The notes beneath the pieces are model-generated. The model had not been told where the DNA came from. It was given only the letters and a program-made list of their open reading frames with translations, and made no database searches. A program made the translations under genes and the position numbers. Of a stretch of 38,191 nucleotides of DNA, positions 25,014-33,009 are shown piece by piece. The DNA comes from an uncultured Caulobacterales bacterium. Lineage in GTDB: Bacteria > Pseudomonadota > Alphaproteobacteria > Caulobacterales > Caulobacteraceae. Position 1 is the first letter of the stretch. The number at the start of each line of letters is the position of its first letter. Where the stretch lies: positions 1 through 38,191 of the forward strand of contig CAIOHT010000028.1 in the NCBI GenBank assembly GCA_903858185.1, in the 5' to 3' direction.

Positions 25014-25640
25014 GTGCTCACCGTCCACCACCTCAATGAATCGCGCTCGCAGCGCATCCTCTGGCTGCTGGAGGAGCTGGGCGCGCCCTACGAGATCAAG
25101 CTCTACAGCCGCGACGCGACGACCCGGCTGGCGCCCCCCGAACTCAGGGCGGTTCATCCGCTGGGCAAGTCGCCGGTCATCACCGATGGCGACCAGACGG
25201 TCATCGAGTCGGGCGCGATCATTGACTACATCATCCGCAAGCATGGCGGCGGCCGCATGGCCCCAGCGACCGGCACGGCCGACCACGAGGCCTATCTGCA
25301 GTGGCTTCACTACGGCGAGGGCAGCGCGATGCTGCCGCTGATGCTCAGCATGTATGTAATGCGCCTCGGCGAAGCCGGCGCGCCGCTGCATCCGCGCATC
25401 GAGAGCGAGATTGCCAACCACATGTCCTATGTCGAGTCCGCCCTCGAAGGTCGCGACTGGCTGATCGGCGACGGCCCCACCGGCGCGGACGCCCAGATGA
25501 GCTTCGTGCCCGAGGTTCTGAAGGCCTTCGGCAAGCTCGGCGCCTATCCCAACATGTCCGCCTGGATCGAGCGCATCCACGCCCGCCCGGCCTGGCAGGC
25601 GGGCCTGGAAAAGGGCGGGCCGTATCTGATGGGGCGGTAG
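25014..25640 (+). CDS. Glutathione S-transferase
   Basis: A 208-residue cytosolic GST. The thioredoxin-like N-domain begins LTVHHLNESRSQRILWLLEE, with the Asn-x-Ser-Arg-Ser region that contacts glutathione. The HPLGKSPVI and ESGAIIDYI segments (cis-Pro and Glu-Ser) follow, then an all-helical C-domain ending NMSAWIERIHARPAWQAGLE. GTG at 25014 is chosen because GGGGAA lies five bases upstream and the protein then begins at the fold's first strand. ATG at 24978 would add 12 residues. It is divergent from mcd. The substrate is unknown. Confidence 0.9.
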   Translation: MLTVHHLNESRSQRILWLLEELGAPYEIKLYSRDATTRLAPPELRAVHPLGKSPVITDGDQTVIESGAIIDYIIRKHGGGRMAPATGTADHEAYLQWLHYGEGSAMLPLMLSMYVMRLGEAGAPLHPRIESEIANHMSYVESALEGRDWLIGDGPTGADAQMSFVPEVLKAFGKLGAYPNMSAWIERIHARPAWQAGLEKGGPYLMGR

Positions 25641-25645
25641 TGGCC

Positions 25646-25723
25646 GGGGACATGTACCGAAGGTACGTGTCCCCTAACCCTGCAGGAGCTCGATTGGGGG
25701 ACACGTACCGTCGGTACATGTCC
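25646..25723. repeat. Mirrored pair of GGGGACATGTACC hairpins at convergent gene ends
   Basis: Hairpin one (25646-25674) has arms GGGGACATGTACC and GGTACGTGTCCCC around GAA. Hairpin two (25696-25723) is nearly the reverse complement of the first, one base changed and its last two bases lost. It sits five bases after the GST stop and four before the hydrolase stop, so both genes read into it. Same layout as 32933-33009. It may serve as a bidirectional 3'-end structure, though it lacks U-tracts. Confidence 0.85.
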
Positions 25724-25727
25724 ACTT

Positions 25728-26501
25728 CTACCCCAACCCCTCGTCCAGATACCCGTCGAGGAAATCGAAGACGGTCGCCTTGAGCAGTCCGTGAGGAATG
25801 GCGTTGAAGTGGTCGCAGCCCATCAGGCTGACCGCCTTGGCGCCCGGGATCAGGTCGGCCAGGCCGTGCGGGTCGCCGGCGAGTTCGTCGCGCGACCCGG
25901 CGACCACCAGGGTCGGCGCGCCGATTGTGGCGACCTCCTCACGCGTCACACCCTCCCCCCGCGCCCGCGTGAAGGCGGCCAGGGCCAGGCGGTCCTCGCC
26001 CTGTTCGTCGGCGAAATGGCGGAAGCTCCTGAGCATCGGCTCGGTGATGGCATCCGGACTGTCGGCCTCCATGGCGAGCGCCATCGGATCGCCCGGCGGG
26101 GGCGGATCGAACAGGGCGCCGCCCACGCCGCCAAGGATGAGGTAGCCGACGCGCTCGCGCTCCTGGATCGCCATCGACAGCGCCAGTCGCGCGCCCATCG
26201 AGTAACCGAACACATTCGCCCATTCGACGCCCAGATGATCGAGCAGGCCCGTGATGTCGCCCAGCAGGATGTCGCGCCCGTAGGCCGCGGGGTCGTGCGG
26301 CTTGCCGCTTTCGCCATGACCGCGCAGATCAAGCGCAACCAGCCGCTGGCCGCGCTGGGCGATCGAGGCGTACCAGCCGGTGCGCTTCCAGGCTTCCTGA
26401 CGGTTGGACGAGAAGCCGTGGATCAGCAGGAGCGGCGCGCCACCACCACCGGTGTCGTCGTAGGCGATCGAGACGCCGTCGGCGGCCGTGAAACTGGGCA
26501 T
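25728..26501 (-). CDS. Alpha/beta hydrolase
   Basis: A 257-residue hydrolase of the alpha/beta fold with no signal peptide. The oxyanion segment is LLLIHGFSS (25-33), the nucleophile S101 is in FGYSMGAR, and the acid and base fit D205 (AGSRDELAG) and H231 (GCDHFNAI). The cap region (about 127-165) has PPPPGDP and is family-variable. The substrate cannot be told; esterase or thioesterase activity is likely. The start is ATG 26501 (MPSFTAADG). AGGAGG is present but 13 bases upstream, which is long. The 43 upstream residues in frame come from repeat DNA and are not counted. Confidence 0.85.
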   Translation of the reverse strand: MPSFTAADGVSIAYDDTGGGGAPLLLIHGFSSNRQEAWKRTGWYASIAQRGQRLVALDLRGHGESGKPHDPAAYGRDILLGDITGLLDHLGVEWANVFGYSMGARLALSMAIQERERVGYLILGGVGGALFDPPPPGDPMALAMEADSPDAITEPMLRSFRHFADEQGEDRLALAAFTRARGEGVTREEVATIGAPTLVVAGSRDELAGDPHGLADLIPGAKAVSLMGCDHFNAIPHGLLKATVFDFLDGYLDEGLG

Positions 26502-26593
26502 CGGAGTCTGCGTTCCTCCTGGCGCGATTCGATCGGGACTCGCGCCGGGGTAGCGTGCCGTCTGGGGTGCGGGGGTCAAGCCCAAACCAGGAT

Positions 26594-26619
26594 GGGACAT
26601 GCACTGAAGTGCATGTCCC
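26594..26619. repeat. Single hairpin GGGACATGCAC / GTGCATGTCCC
   Basis: A perfect 11-bp stem with loop TGAA, seven bases beyond the thrS stop. Same GGGGACATG theme as the mirrored pairs, but the inner half differs (GCAC for TACC) and it stands alone. On the minus strand it could act at the 3' end of thrS. Confidence 0.75.
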
Positions 26620-26626
26620 CGCTGAA

Positions 26627-28546
26627 TCACCGCAGATCCGGCGGCGTGGCTTCCTCGGTCAGGATGCGGATCGCCTCTTCCACCGACACCACCGTCTGGT
26701 CCTGGGAGCCGAGGCGGCGAATGGCGACCGTGCCGTCCTCGGCCTCCTTGCGACCGACGACGGCGATGGCCGGCACCTTTGCGACGCTGTGCTCGCGGAT
26801 CTTGTAGCCGACCTTCTCGTTGCGCAGATCGGTCTCGACCCGCAGACCGGCCGCGCGGAACTTCGCGGCCACCGCATTGGCGTAGTCATCGGCCTCCGAG
26901 ACGATGGTCGTGACCACGGCCTGGACCGGCGACAGCCACATCGGGAAGCGGCCGGCGTAGTTCTCGATCATGATGCCGATGAACCGCTCGAACGAGCCGA
27001 GGATCGCCCGGTGCAGCATCACCGGCCGCTGCTTGGAGCCGTCCTCGGCGATGTATTCGGCGCCGAGCCGCTCGGGCAGCACATAGTCGAGCTGCAGCGT
27101 GCCGCAGGTCCACTCCCGGCCGATGGCGTCCTGGACGATGAAATCGAGCTTGGGCGCATAGAAGGCGCCGTCACCCTCGGCGATCACCGGCGTGACGCCG
27201 GCGAGACGCGCGGCTTCCGCCAGCATGCCTTCGGCCCGGTCCCAGAACTCGTCCGACCCGGCGCGGTTCTCCGGCCGCGTGGCGAGCGCGATGTATTTGG
27301 TCTCCATGCCGAGGTCGGCGTGGATCATCTTCGTCAGCCGGATGAACCGTTCCGTCTCGTCGACGATCTGGTCCTCGCGGCAGAAGATGTGGGCGTCATC
27401 CTGGGTAAACGCGCGCACCCGCATCAGGCCGTGCAAGGCGCCGGACGGCTCGTAGCGGTGACAGGCGCCGAACTCGGCCATGCGCATCGGCAGCTCCTTG
27501 TAGGAGCGCTGGCCGACATTCCAGATCTGCACGTGGCCGGGACAGTTCATCGGCTTGAGCGAGAGCGTCTCGCCCTCGACAGTCTCGCAGACGAACATGT
27601 TGGGCCGGTACTTCTCCCAGTGGCCGGAGTTCTCCCAGAACGTCCGCTCGAGCACCTGGGGCGTCTTGACCTCGATGTAGCCGGCCGTGTCGAGCCGGCG
27701 GCGCATGTAGGCCTCCAGCGTGCGCCACAGCTGCCAGCCCTTGGGATGCCAGAAGACCATCCCCCGGCCCTCTTCCTGCATGTGGAAGAGGTCCATCGCC
27801 CGGCCCAGCTTGCGGTGGTCGCGCTTCTCGGCCTCCTCGACACGCAGCAGGTAGGCGGCGAGATCCTCCGGCGTGGCCCAGGCCGTGCCGTAGATGCGCT
27901 GCAGCTGGGCGTTGGCCTGGTCGCCGCGCCAGTAGGCGCCGGCCAGCTTCGTCAGCTTGAACGCCTTGCCGACATGCTTCGTCGACGGCAGGTGCGGGCC
28001 GCGGCAGAGGTCGGCCCAGTTCCCCTGGCGATAGAGCGTCACATCCTGGTCGGCCGGGATGCCCTCGATGATCTCGGCCTTGTACTGCTCGCCGATGGCC
28101 TTGAAGTGGGCGATAGCCTTGTCGCGCTCCCACACCTCGCGGACGATCTTCTCGTCGCGGTCGACGATCTCGGCCATGCGCTTTTCGATGGCCGCGAAGT
28201 CGTCCGTGCTGAACGGCTCGTCGCGCGCGAAGTCGTAGTAGAAGCCGTCCTCGACGTTCGGGCCGATCGTCACCTGCGTGCCGGGGAACAGCTCCTGCAC
28301 GGCTTCGGCGAGCACGTGGGCCGTGTCGTGGCGGATGGTGTCGAGCGCATCGGGGTCATTGCGGTCGACGAACTCGACCTTGCCGCCGCCGGGCAGAGGA
28401 CGGTCGAAGTCGAGCAGCTGGCCGTCGAGACGGACCAGCAGCGTGCGCTTGGCCAGCGAGGGCGAAATGGCCGTGGCCACGTCGCGGCCGCTGGAGCCTT
28501 GCGGATACTGACGGACGGAGCCGTCGGGGAAAATCAGGTCGATCAT
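26627..28546 (-). CDS. thrS: Threonyl-tRNA synthetase
   Basis: Class II synthetase of 639 residues. An N-terminal TGS domain ([20 protein letters not shown]) is followed by the editing domain with [14 protein letters not shown]. The catalytic core keeps the zinc ligands C335, H386 and H512, at the same spacing as in E. coli. Motif 2 lies in [20 protein letters not shown] and a C-terminal anticodon-binding domain ends the protein. The start is ATG 28546, overlapping the stop of yidD by four bases (ATGA). The frame runs 59 residues further upstream, across yidD, and is not used. No leader-type regulation is evident. Confidence 0.97.
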   Translation of the reverse strand: MIDLIFPDGSVRQYPQGSSGRDVATAISPSLAKRTLLVRLDGQLLDFDRPLPGGGKVEFVDRNDPDALDTIRHDTAHVLAEAVQELFPGTQVTIGPNVEDGFYYDFARDEPFSTDDFAAIEKRMAEIVDRDEKIVREVWERDKAIAHFKAIGEQYKAEIIEGIPADQDVTLYRQGNWADLCRGPHLPSTKHVGKAFKLTKLAGAYWRGDQANAQLQRIYGTAWATPEDLAAYLLRVEEAEKRDHRKLGRAMDLFHMQEEGRGMVFWHPKGWQLWRTLEAYMRRRLDTAGYIEVKTPQVLERTFWENSGHWEKYRPNMFVCETVEGETLSLKPMNCPGHVQIWNVGQRSYKELPMRMAEFGACHRYEPSGALHGLMRVRAFTQDDAHIFCREDQIVDETERFIRLTKMIHADLGMETKYIALATRPENRAGSDEFWDRAEGMLAEAARLAGVTPVIAEGDGAFYAPKLDFIVQDAIGREWTCGTLQLDYVLPERLGAEYIAEDGSKQRPVMLHRAILGSFERFIGIMIENYAGRFPMWLSPVQAVVTTIVSEADDYANAVAAKFRAAGLRVETDLRNEKVGYKIREHSVAKVPAIAVVGRKEAEDGTVAIRRLGSQDQTVVSVEEAIRILTEEATPPDLR

Positions 28547-28785
28547 GGTTCTGGTTCGCACTTTCGTGGCGGCACCGGATCGAATCCGGAGCGGCCCCAG
28601 GGATGGCAGCTGCACAGACGTTTCGTGGCGAGCCAGCCGCCGCGAACCGGTCCGTGCGTGATCAGGGCCTCGCGCGCATAGTCCGAACAGGTCGGAAGAA
28701 AGCGGCACTGGCGTCCGATCCACGGGGACAGCGTGAGCTTGTAGGCGCGGTGCGCCAGCGTAACGCTGCGTTCGTAGAGGGTCAT
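28543..28785 (-). CDS. yidD: Membrane protein insertion efficiency factor YidD
   Basis: An 80-residue inner-membrane-associated protein that helps YidC/Sec insertion. The family pattern is full: [57 protein letters not shown], with three conserved cysteine positions. Often yidD sits by rnpA and yidC; here it lies between the NifU-like gene and thrS and overlaps thrS by four bases, so its translation is probably coupled to thrS. Confidence 0.94.
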   Translation of the reverse strand: MTLYERSVTLAHRAYKLTLSPWIGRQCRFLPTCSDYAREALITHGPVRGGWLATKRLCSCHPWGRSGFDPVPPRKCEPEP

Positions 28786-28843
28786 GCCGACACGAGGGTG
28801 GGTGAACGAGTCCCGGCGCTTATCGACGCGCCAGCGCGCGCGA

Positions 28844-29296
28844 TCAAGCCGCGTCGGCGCCGCTAGTTCGTGTGGAAGCCTGTTGGACAGCCGCGACGGC
28901 GGCCTCGAACGCCAGAAGCGTCGAAGCGTGTCTCGCGGGATAGTCCTTCACGGGCGCCAGCACGGCCAGATCCTCAAACCGTCCGGAGGGCGCGGGGCCG
29001 CCGGACTTCAACATCGTCGCAAGCTGATCGCGCGCGGTTGAGATTTCGTCAAGTCCGGCGCCGATGACATTGGCGCCGAGCACCGCCGCCGAAGCCTGGC
29101 CCAGGGCGCAAGCCTGGACGTCCTGGGCGAAGGCGGCGACCTTGCCGGACGCGTCCAGATCGACGTCGACAACGATCCGGCTCCCGCACAGCTTGGCCAC
29201 CTTCTCCGCCGACCCCTGCGGCGCGGCCAGCCGTCCCGCGAGCGGCATATTGGCCGCGAGGGTCAGGATTCTGGCGCTGTAGAGGTCGTCGATCAT
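28844..29296 (-). CDS. NifU/IscU-like iron-sulfur cluster scaffold protein, third cysteine missing
   Basis: A 150-residue protein with the IscU fold pattern: [20 protein letters not shown], then [15 protein letters not shown] with C37, then [16 protein letters not shown] with C63. The third cluster ligand of IscU is replaced: the segment reads [15 protein letters not shown], Ala-Ser where Cys is expected. The usual aspartate beside the first cysteine is also absent. Proteins of this form exist in alphaproteobacteria; whether they assemble clusters or have a carrier role is uncertain. ATG 29296 is preceded by a G-rich stretch (TCCTCCCA on the other strand). It precedes yidD and thrS on the same strand. 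Confidence 0.82.
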   Translation of the reverse strand: MIDDLYSARILTLAANMPLAGRLAAPQGSAEKVAKLCGSRIVVDVDLDASGKVAAFAQDVQACALGQASAAVLGANVIGAGLDEISTARDQLATMLKSGGPAPSGRFEDLAVLAPVKDYPARHASTLLAFEAAVAAVQQASTRTSGADAA

Positions 29297-29314
29297 GGGA
29301 GGGGTATAGCAACT

Positions 29315-29351
29315 GCGACGGAGACATGCACCGCGCTGCATCCTCTGTCGC
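29315..29351. repeat. Imperfect hairpin, possible decayed member of the GACATG family
   Basis: GCGACGGAGACATGCA and TGCATCCTCTGTCGC pair imperfectly around CCGCGC. It resembles the 26594 hairpin (GACATGCA ... TGCAT) with substitutions. It sits just upstream of the NifU-like gene. Confidence 0.45.
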
Positions 29352-29457
29352 CTGGGCGGCGAGGGTATGGGGGGCCGGACACTTTGGCGGCAGAGTCTGC
29401 TAGGGGTGGAAAGGGGAATCGAAGAGTAAGGATCTGCCCGACCGAAGGCGGGTTTCT

Positions 29458-29829
29458 TCAGTCCCCCACCTGCGATAACGCGACGCGATTGCCCTCACTG
29501 TCTTCGATCTCGGCAACGTAGCCTGCCTCACCGATGTGCTTCTTTGCATAGAGCACCTTAGCCCCTCGCGCCCGAGCGCGCCCGAGGACGGCATCAATAT
29601 CCGGCACGTCGAAGTAGATGATCGCACCTTCCTTTGAGGGTTTGTAGACGTCTCCACTGGCAAGCGCACCACTGGCGCCGGGCGCTCCATCGCTTCGCGG
29701 AAAGAAGGCCATCCGGTAACCATCAACGTCCTGCTGAGACATCTCGTAGCCGAAGACGGCTTCATAGAAGGCGACAGCCCGCTCCATGTCAGTGACAGGT
29801 TTCTCAAAATGAAACACAGGGTTGCTCAT
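29458..29829 (-). CDS. VOC (glyoxalase/bleomycin resistance) family protein
   Basis: A 123-residue single-domain VOC protein. The fold pattern is plain: FHFEKPVTDMERAVAFYEAV, FGYEMSQQDVDGYRMAFFP, then IIYFDVPDIDAVLGRARARG, and EIEDSEGNRVALSQ at the end with the usual metal-ligand glutamate. Such proteins include lyases, dioxygenases and resistance proteins; the substrate is unknown. AAGGAG nine bases upstream supports ATG 29829. The same frame continues upstream into a lipoprotein-like leader (see findings). Base composition is visibly less GC-rich than the neighbours, which may mark acquired DNA. Confidence 0.85.
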   Translation of the reverse strand: MSNPVFHFEKPVTDMERAVAFYEAVFGYEMSQQDVDGYRMAFFPRSDGAPGASGALASGDVYKPSKEGAIIYFDVPDIDAVLGRARARGAKVLYAKKHIGEAGYVAEIEDSEGNRVALSQVGD

Positions 29830-29986
29830 AGTTGGCGGCTCCTTCTCAGTCAGGTTTCTTGAGGGTGCTTCGCCCTCGCTGCAGGCTGCTGCAACGGCGC
29901 ACAGGACAACGGCGAGCCCGCGCGATAGTAGTGATCCCAACTTGGCTACACCCCAGCTTTCCCACGCTAAGACCCGCCCAAGCAAT

Positions 29987-30010
29987 GTCCGCAACGGGTC
30001 GATTGCGGAC
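29987..30010. repeat. Short inverted repeat GTCCGCAA / TTGCGGAC
   Basis: Perfect 8-base arms around CGGGTCGA. I recall similar GTCCGC...GGGTCG...GCGGAC elements scattered in Caulobacterales and Sphingomonadales genomes, so this may be part of a dispersed repeat. Only one copy is in this window. Confidence 0.5.
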
Positions 30011-30076
30011 ACCAAACACCCCCTGGAATCCGCCCGCCTGTTCCATCGTCGGCGCGACGCGCCGCCCCCATCTCCC

Positions 30077-30106
30077 CGCTCATCCTCGCGGAAGCGAGGA
30101 TGAGCG
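30077..30106. repeat. Perfect hairpin CGCTCATCCTCGC with GGAA loop
   Basis: 13-base arms (30077-30089 and 30094-30106) are exact reverse complements around GGAA. It lies 25 bases downstream of the SRPBCC stop on the minus strand and could mark the 3' end of that transcript, though there is no U-tract. Confidence 0.65.
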
Positions 30107-30130
30107 GAATGAAGGGGGCGTAGGCCCCCG

Positions 30131-30580
30131 CTATTTCCGCGCCGCCCACAGCGCTTCCGAGCGCTGCTTCAGCACGGTGTTCATCGCTTCAAACCCGTCG
30201 ATGATCGGGCGGCGCAGGCGTTTCGCCACGCTCGCACCGAGCAGGCCGTCGAAGATTTCGCCGTTGTTGAAGATGACGTTTTCGTCGCCCATCTTCTCGA
30301 TCTCGAGGAAGCGCACGGTCCGCACCCAGCCCCGCAGGGCGTCCAGCCGCAAGTGGATGTGGTCGTACGGCGCCCAGTCGAGGATCACCGGATTGATCGT
30401 CCGCGGCTTCTCGCCGGGCAAGGCCAGCTCGACCGTCCAGCGGTTGCCGATCCGGATTTCGCCCTGCGCCTGGGGATAGATCGGGTTCCAGTCCGCCCAG
30501 CCGGGAATGTCCGACAGGATCTCCCAGACGATCTCGTCCGGGGCCTGGATGCCTATTCTGCGCTCTAATTTTACCGCCAT
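30131..30580 (-). CDS. SRPBCC (START/polyketide cyclase-like) family protein
   Basis: A 149-residue helix-grip protein. KLERRIGIQAPDEIVWEILS, DIPGWADWNPIYP, GEIRIGNRWTVELALPG and the C-terminal long helix (RRPIIDGFEAMNTVLKQRSE) fit the SRPBCC superfamily, which binds hydrophobic ligands. No specific function is implied. The ATG at 30580 fits the fold's first strand. It lies between two intergenic repeats and appears to be a single-gene unit. Confidence 0.85.
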   Translation of the reverse strand: MAVKLERRIGIQAPDEIVWEILSDIPGWADWNPIYPQAQGEIRIGNRWTVELALPGEKPRTINPVILDWAPYDHIHLRLDALRGWVRTVRFLEIEKMGDENVIFNNGEIFDGLLGASVAKRLRRPIIDGFEAMNTVLKQRSEALWAARK

Positions 30581-30591
30581 ACCCTAAATCC

Positions 30592-30729
30592 GCTCATCCC
30601 GGCGAAGGCCGGGACCCAGGTGTTTTTGCGTTCACGTCCGCTTCCCGTGGCTTTCAAAAAAAAGCCTGGGTCCCGGCCGGAGTTTATCCCCGGGCGCGCT
30701 CAAGCGCGACCCGGGGGCCGGGGTGAGCG
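30592..30729. repeat. Composite inverted repeat, CATCCCGG family relative
   Basis: GCTCATCCCGGC at the left mirrors GCCGGGGTGAGC at the right with one mismatch or bulge. Inside, AGGCCGGGACCCAGG mirrors CCTGGGTCCCGGCC, and GGGCGCGCTCAAGCGCGACC is a smaller hairpin. It contains CCGGGACCC as in 6313 and 9063. It fills the gap between cysS and the SRPBCC gene. Confidence 0.7.
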
Positions 30730-30742
30730 GTATTTGGAGGGC

Positions 30743-32125
30743 CTAGGCACCCTCTTTCAACCGCCAGGTCGCGCCCTGGGGCGAGTCCATGACGATCACC
30801 CCCAGAGCGTCGATCTCGCCGCGGATGCGGTCGGCCTCGGCCCAGTTCTTGTCGGCGCGAGCGTCGACGCGCGCTTCCAGCAGGGCCTCGACCTTTTGCC
30901 GCAGGTCGTCGTCGGCCCCGCCGGCGAACCAGACGTCGGGATCAGCCTTGAGGAAGCCCAGCAGATTGGCGGCCGCCAGCAGGTCGGCCTTGGCCAGAGC
31001 CTTGCCGTCGCCGTGAGCGGTTTCCAGCGTCTTGGCCAGGCCGAACAGCTCGGCGTAGGCCTTCGGCGTGTTCAGGTCGTCCGACAGGGCCTCGATGAAG
31101 GCCGCCGGCGGATCGCGCACCTCGACGTCGAGGCCCTTGACCCGCTGCAGCGCGCCGTAGAGCCGGTCGAGCGCCTTGCGGCTCTGCTCGATCAGCTCGC
31201 CGGTCCAGTCCAGCGGCTGGCGGTAGTGGGCCGCCAGCAATGCCCAGCGCAGCACCTCGCCCGGCACGGTCTTCAGCAGATCGTGCGGCACGATGACGTT
31301 GCCGAGGCTCTTGCTCATCTTCTCGCCGGCCATGTCGAGGAAGCCGTTGTGCATCCAGTAGCTGGCGTAGACGGGGATGCCGTGGGCGCAGCGGCCCTGG
31401 GCCAGCTCGTTCTCATGGTGCGGGAACTGCAGGTCGATGCCGCCGCCATGGATGTCGATCGGCAGGCCGAGCACTGCCTCGATCATCGCCGAGCATTCGA
31501 TATGCCAGCCGGGGCGCCCCGCGCCCCAGGCGCTCGCCCATTCCGGCTCGCCCGGCTTCGACGGCTTCCACAGCACGAAGTCGGCCGGGTGGCGCTTGTA
31601 GGGGGCGGGATCGACGCGGGCGACCTGGACCATGTCGTCCATCGGCCGGCCCGACAGCTTGCCGTAGTCGGCGAAGCTCTGGGTGTCGAACAGCACGTGC
31701 CCCTCGGCCGCATAGGCCGAGCCGCGTTCGATCAGGGCGCCGATCTGCGCCAGCATCGCGTCGATGTTCTCGGTCGCGCGGGGCTGCAGCGTCGGGGTCA
31801 GGGCCCCCAGCGCGCCCATGTCCGCCTCGTAGGCCGCCAGATAGCGGTCGGTGATGACGCGGATATCGACGCCCTCGTCGATGGCCTTCTGGTTGATCTT
31901 GTCGTCGACGTCCGTGACGTTGCGGGCGTAGACCACGTGGTGCTCGCCATAGATCTCGCGCAGCAGACGGAACAGCACGTCGAACACCACCACCGGCCGG
32001 GCGTTGCCGATATGGGCGTAGCCGTAGACCGTCGGCCCGCAGACATACATCGTCACCCGGTCCGGATCGGCGGGAACGAAGGGCCGCTTCTCGCGGGCCA
32101 TGGTGTCATAGAGCTTCAGGGTCAT
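30743..32125 (-). CDS. cysS: Cysteinyl-tRNA synthetase
   Basis: Class I synthetase of 460 residues. The zinc and ATP-binding motifs are clear: YVCGPTVYGYAHIGNARP near residues 27-44 with zinc ligand C29 and HIGN at 38-41, WHIECSAM, FPHHENELAQ, and GEKMSKSLGNVI for KMSKS. The helical C-terminal half includes SDDLNTPKAYAELF and DKNWAEADRIRGEID. ATG 32125 fits the usual N-terminus (MTLKLYDT). It is divergent from folE with a 166-base gap. Confidence 0.97.
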   Translation of the reverse strand: MTLKLYDTMAREKRPFVPADPDRVTMYVCGPTVYGYAHIGNARPVVVFDVLFRLLREIYGEHHVVYARNVTDVDDKINQKAIDEGVDIRVITDRYLAAYEADMGALGALTPTLQPRATENIDAMLAQIGALIERGSAYAAEGHVLFDTQSFADYGKLSGRPMDDMVQVARVDPAPYKRHPADFVLWKPSKPGEPEWASAWGAGRPGWHIECSAMIEAVLGLPIDIHGGGIDLQFPHHENELAQGRCAHGIPVYASYWMHNGFLDMAGEKMSKSLGNVIVPHDLLKTVPGEVLRWALLAAHYRQPLDWTGELIEQSRKALDRLYGALQRVKGLDVEVRDPPAAFIEALSDDLNTPKAYAELFGLAKTLETAHGDGKALAKADLLAAANLLGFLKADPDVWFAGGADDDLRQKVEALLEARVDARADKNWAEADRIRGEIDALGVIVMDSPQGATWRLKEGA

Positions 32126-32238
32126 GTCCGTCTGACGTTGGGTAAGAGCTTGCCGGGTCGGCTATCGGCCCCATATAGCTTTGAGGCGCGGGTGAGGCCA
32201 CGGTCCGTCGCGCTGTGAATGGGGTGGCACGCGTCATT

Positions 32239-32259
32239 CCGGAGCGACAGGCGCTCCGG
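32239..32259. repeat. Small perfect hairpin upstream of folE
   Basis: CCGGAGCG and CGCTCCGG (8-bp perfect stem, loop ACAGG) lie 33 bases before the folE start, possibly in its 5' leader. No known riboswitch or attenuator pattern is recognised. Confidence 0.45.
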
Positions 32260-32291
32260 CGCAACTCAGCCCCGGGAAGACTCTCTCGAAC

Positions 32292-32924
32292 ATGGACGCC
32301 ATGAGCCGCGAGCGAACCCTGATCGGCGGCGCCGGTCTTGATCTGGAACCCGCCAGGCGCCCCACGCGCGAAGAGGCGATGGAAGCCGTACGGACCCTGA
32401 TCGCCTGGTCGGGCGACGATCCCCGTCGCGAGGGTGTGATCGACACGCCCAAACGCGTGGTCGACGCCTATGGCGAATGGTTCGAAGGCTACGCCGCCGA
32501 TCCGGCCAAGGAGCTGAGCCGCACCTTCGAGGACGTGCAGGGCTATGACGACATCGTCATGCTGCGCGAAATCGAGGTGGAGAGCCACTGCGAGCACCAC
32601 ATGGCGCCGTTCCTCGGCAAGGCCTACGTGGCCTACATGCCGACCAACCGCGTCGTGGGCATCAGCAAGATCGCCCGCGTGGTGGAGATCTTCGCCCGCC
32701 GCCTGCAGACGCAGGAAACCATGACCCAGCAGATCACCGACGCGATCTGCGACAGCCTCAAGCCCGCCGGCGTGGCGGTGCTGATCGACGCGGCGCACCA
32801 GTGCATGACCACCCGTGGCGTGCACCACCGCCACGTGACCACGATCACCACCCAGTTCCGCGGCGTGTTCAAGACCGACGCCACCCTGCGCCAGCGGTTC
32901 CTGGACTTCGTGAACCGGGGCTGA
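32292..32924 (+). CDS. folE: GTP cyclohydrolase I
   Basis: Makes 7,8-dihydroneopterin triphosphate from GTP, the first step of folate (and pterin) synthesis. The protein has 210 residues. Zinc ligands are C100, H103 (ESHCEHHMAPF) and C171 (AAHQCMTTRGV), ten positions before their E. coli equivalents. YMPTNRVVGISKIAR and RLQTQETMTQQI are typical type I signatures. ATG 32292 or 32301 may be the start. The gene is convergent with the DUF817 gene, and the two share a mirrored hairpin repeat at their ends. Confidence 0.97.
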   Translation: MDAMSRERTLIGGAGLDLEPARRPTREEAMEAVRTLIAWSGDDPRREGVIDTPKRVVDAYGEWFEGYAADPAKELSRTFEDVQGYDDIVMLREIEVESHCEHHMAPFLGKAYVAYMPTNRVVGISKIARVVEIFARRLQTQETMTQQITDAICDSLKPAGVAVLIDAAHQCMTTRGVHHRHVTTITTQFRGVFKTDATLRQRFLDFVNRG

Positions 32925-32932
32925 TTCAGCCA

Positions 32933-33009
32933 GGGGACATGTACCGAAGGTACGTGTCCCCTAATCGAGGTGCTGGTTTGGGGGACACGTACCTTCGGTA
33001 CATGTCCCC
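32933..33009. repeat. Mirrored pair of GGGGACATGTACC hairpins (perfect copy)
   Basis: Hairpin one spans 32933-32961 and hairpin two 32981-33009. The second is the exact reverse complement of the first, so the unit is also one 77-base inverted repeat with a 19-base centre. Each 13-base stem has one G-U pair when read inward from the nearer gene. The unit begins nine bases after the folE stop and runs over the end of the DUF817 gene, whose stop codon (32961-32963) it supplies. Confidence 0.9.

Larger units (their letters stand above)
29830..30130. other. 301-base region without an assigned gene
   Basis: Between the VOC gene and the SRPBCC gene. It holds a possible lipoprotein signal read in frame with the VOC gene (about 29855-29940), a small inverted repeat at 29987-30010, and a perfect hairpin at 30077-30106. 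Composition is mixed and lower in GC than flanking genes near the VOC end. No independent gene is supported. Confidence 0.5.

Noticed and set aside
26555-28681. 708-codon plus-strand frame opposite thrS
   Set aside because: Its length comes from the GC-skewed codon positions of thrS; sequence is low-complexity with no known domain.
29400-29807. 135-codon frame overlapping the VOC gene on the same strand
   Set aside because: Ser/Arg-rich alternate frame with no domain; the VOC frame has a clear fold pattern and a ribosome site.
25646-33009. Repeated palindromes considered as a CRISPR array or transposon ends
   Set aside because: The units are few, kilobases apart, lack regular spacers and nearby cas or transposase genes. 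They fit REP/BIME elements.
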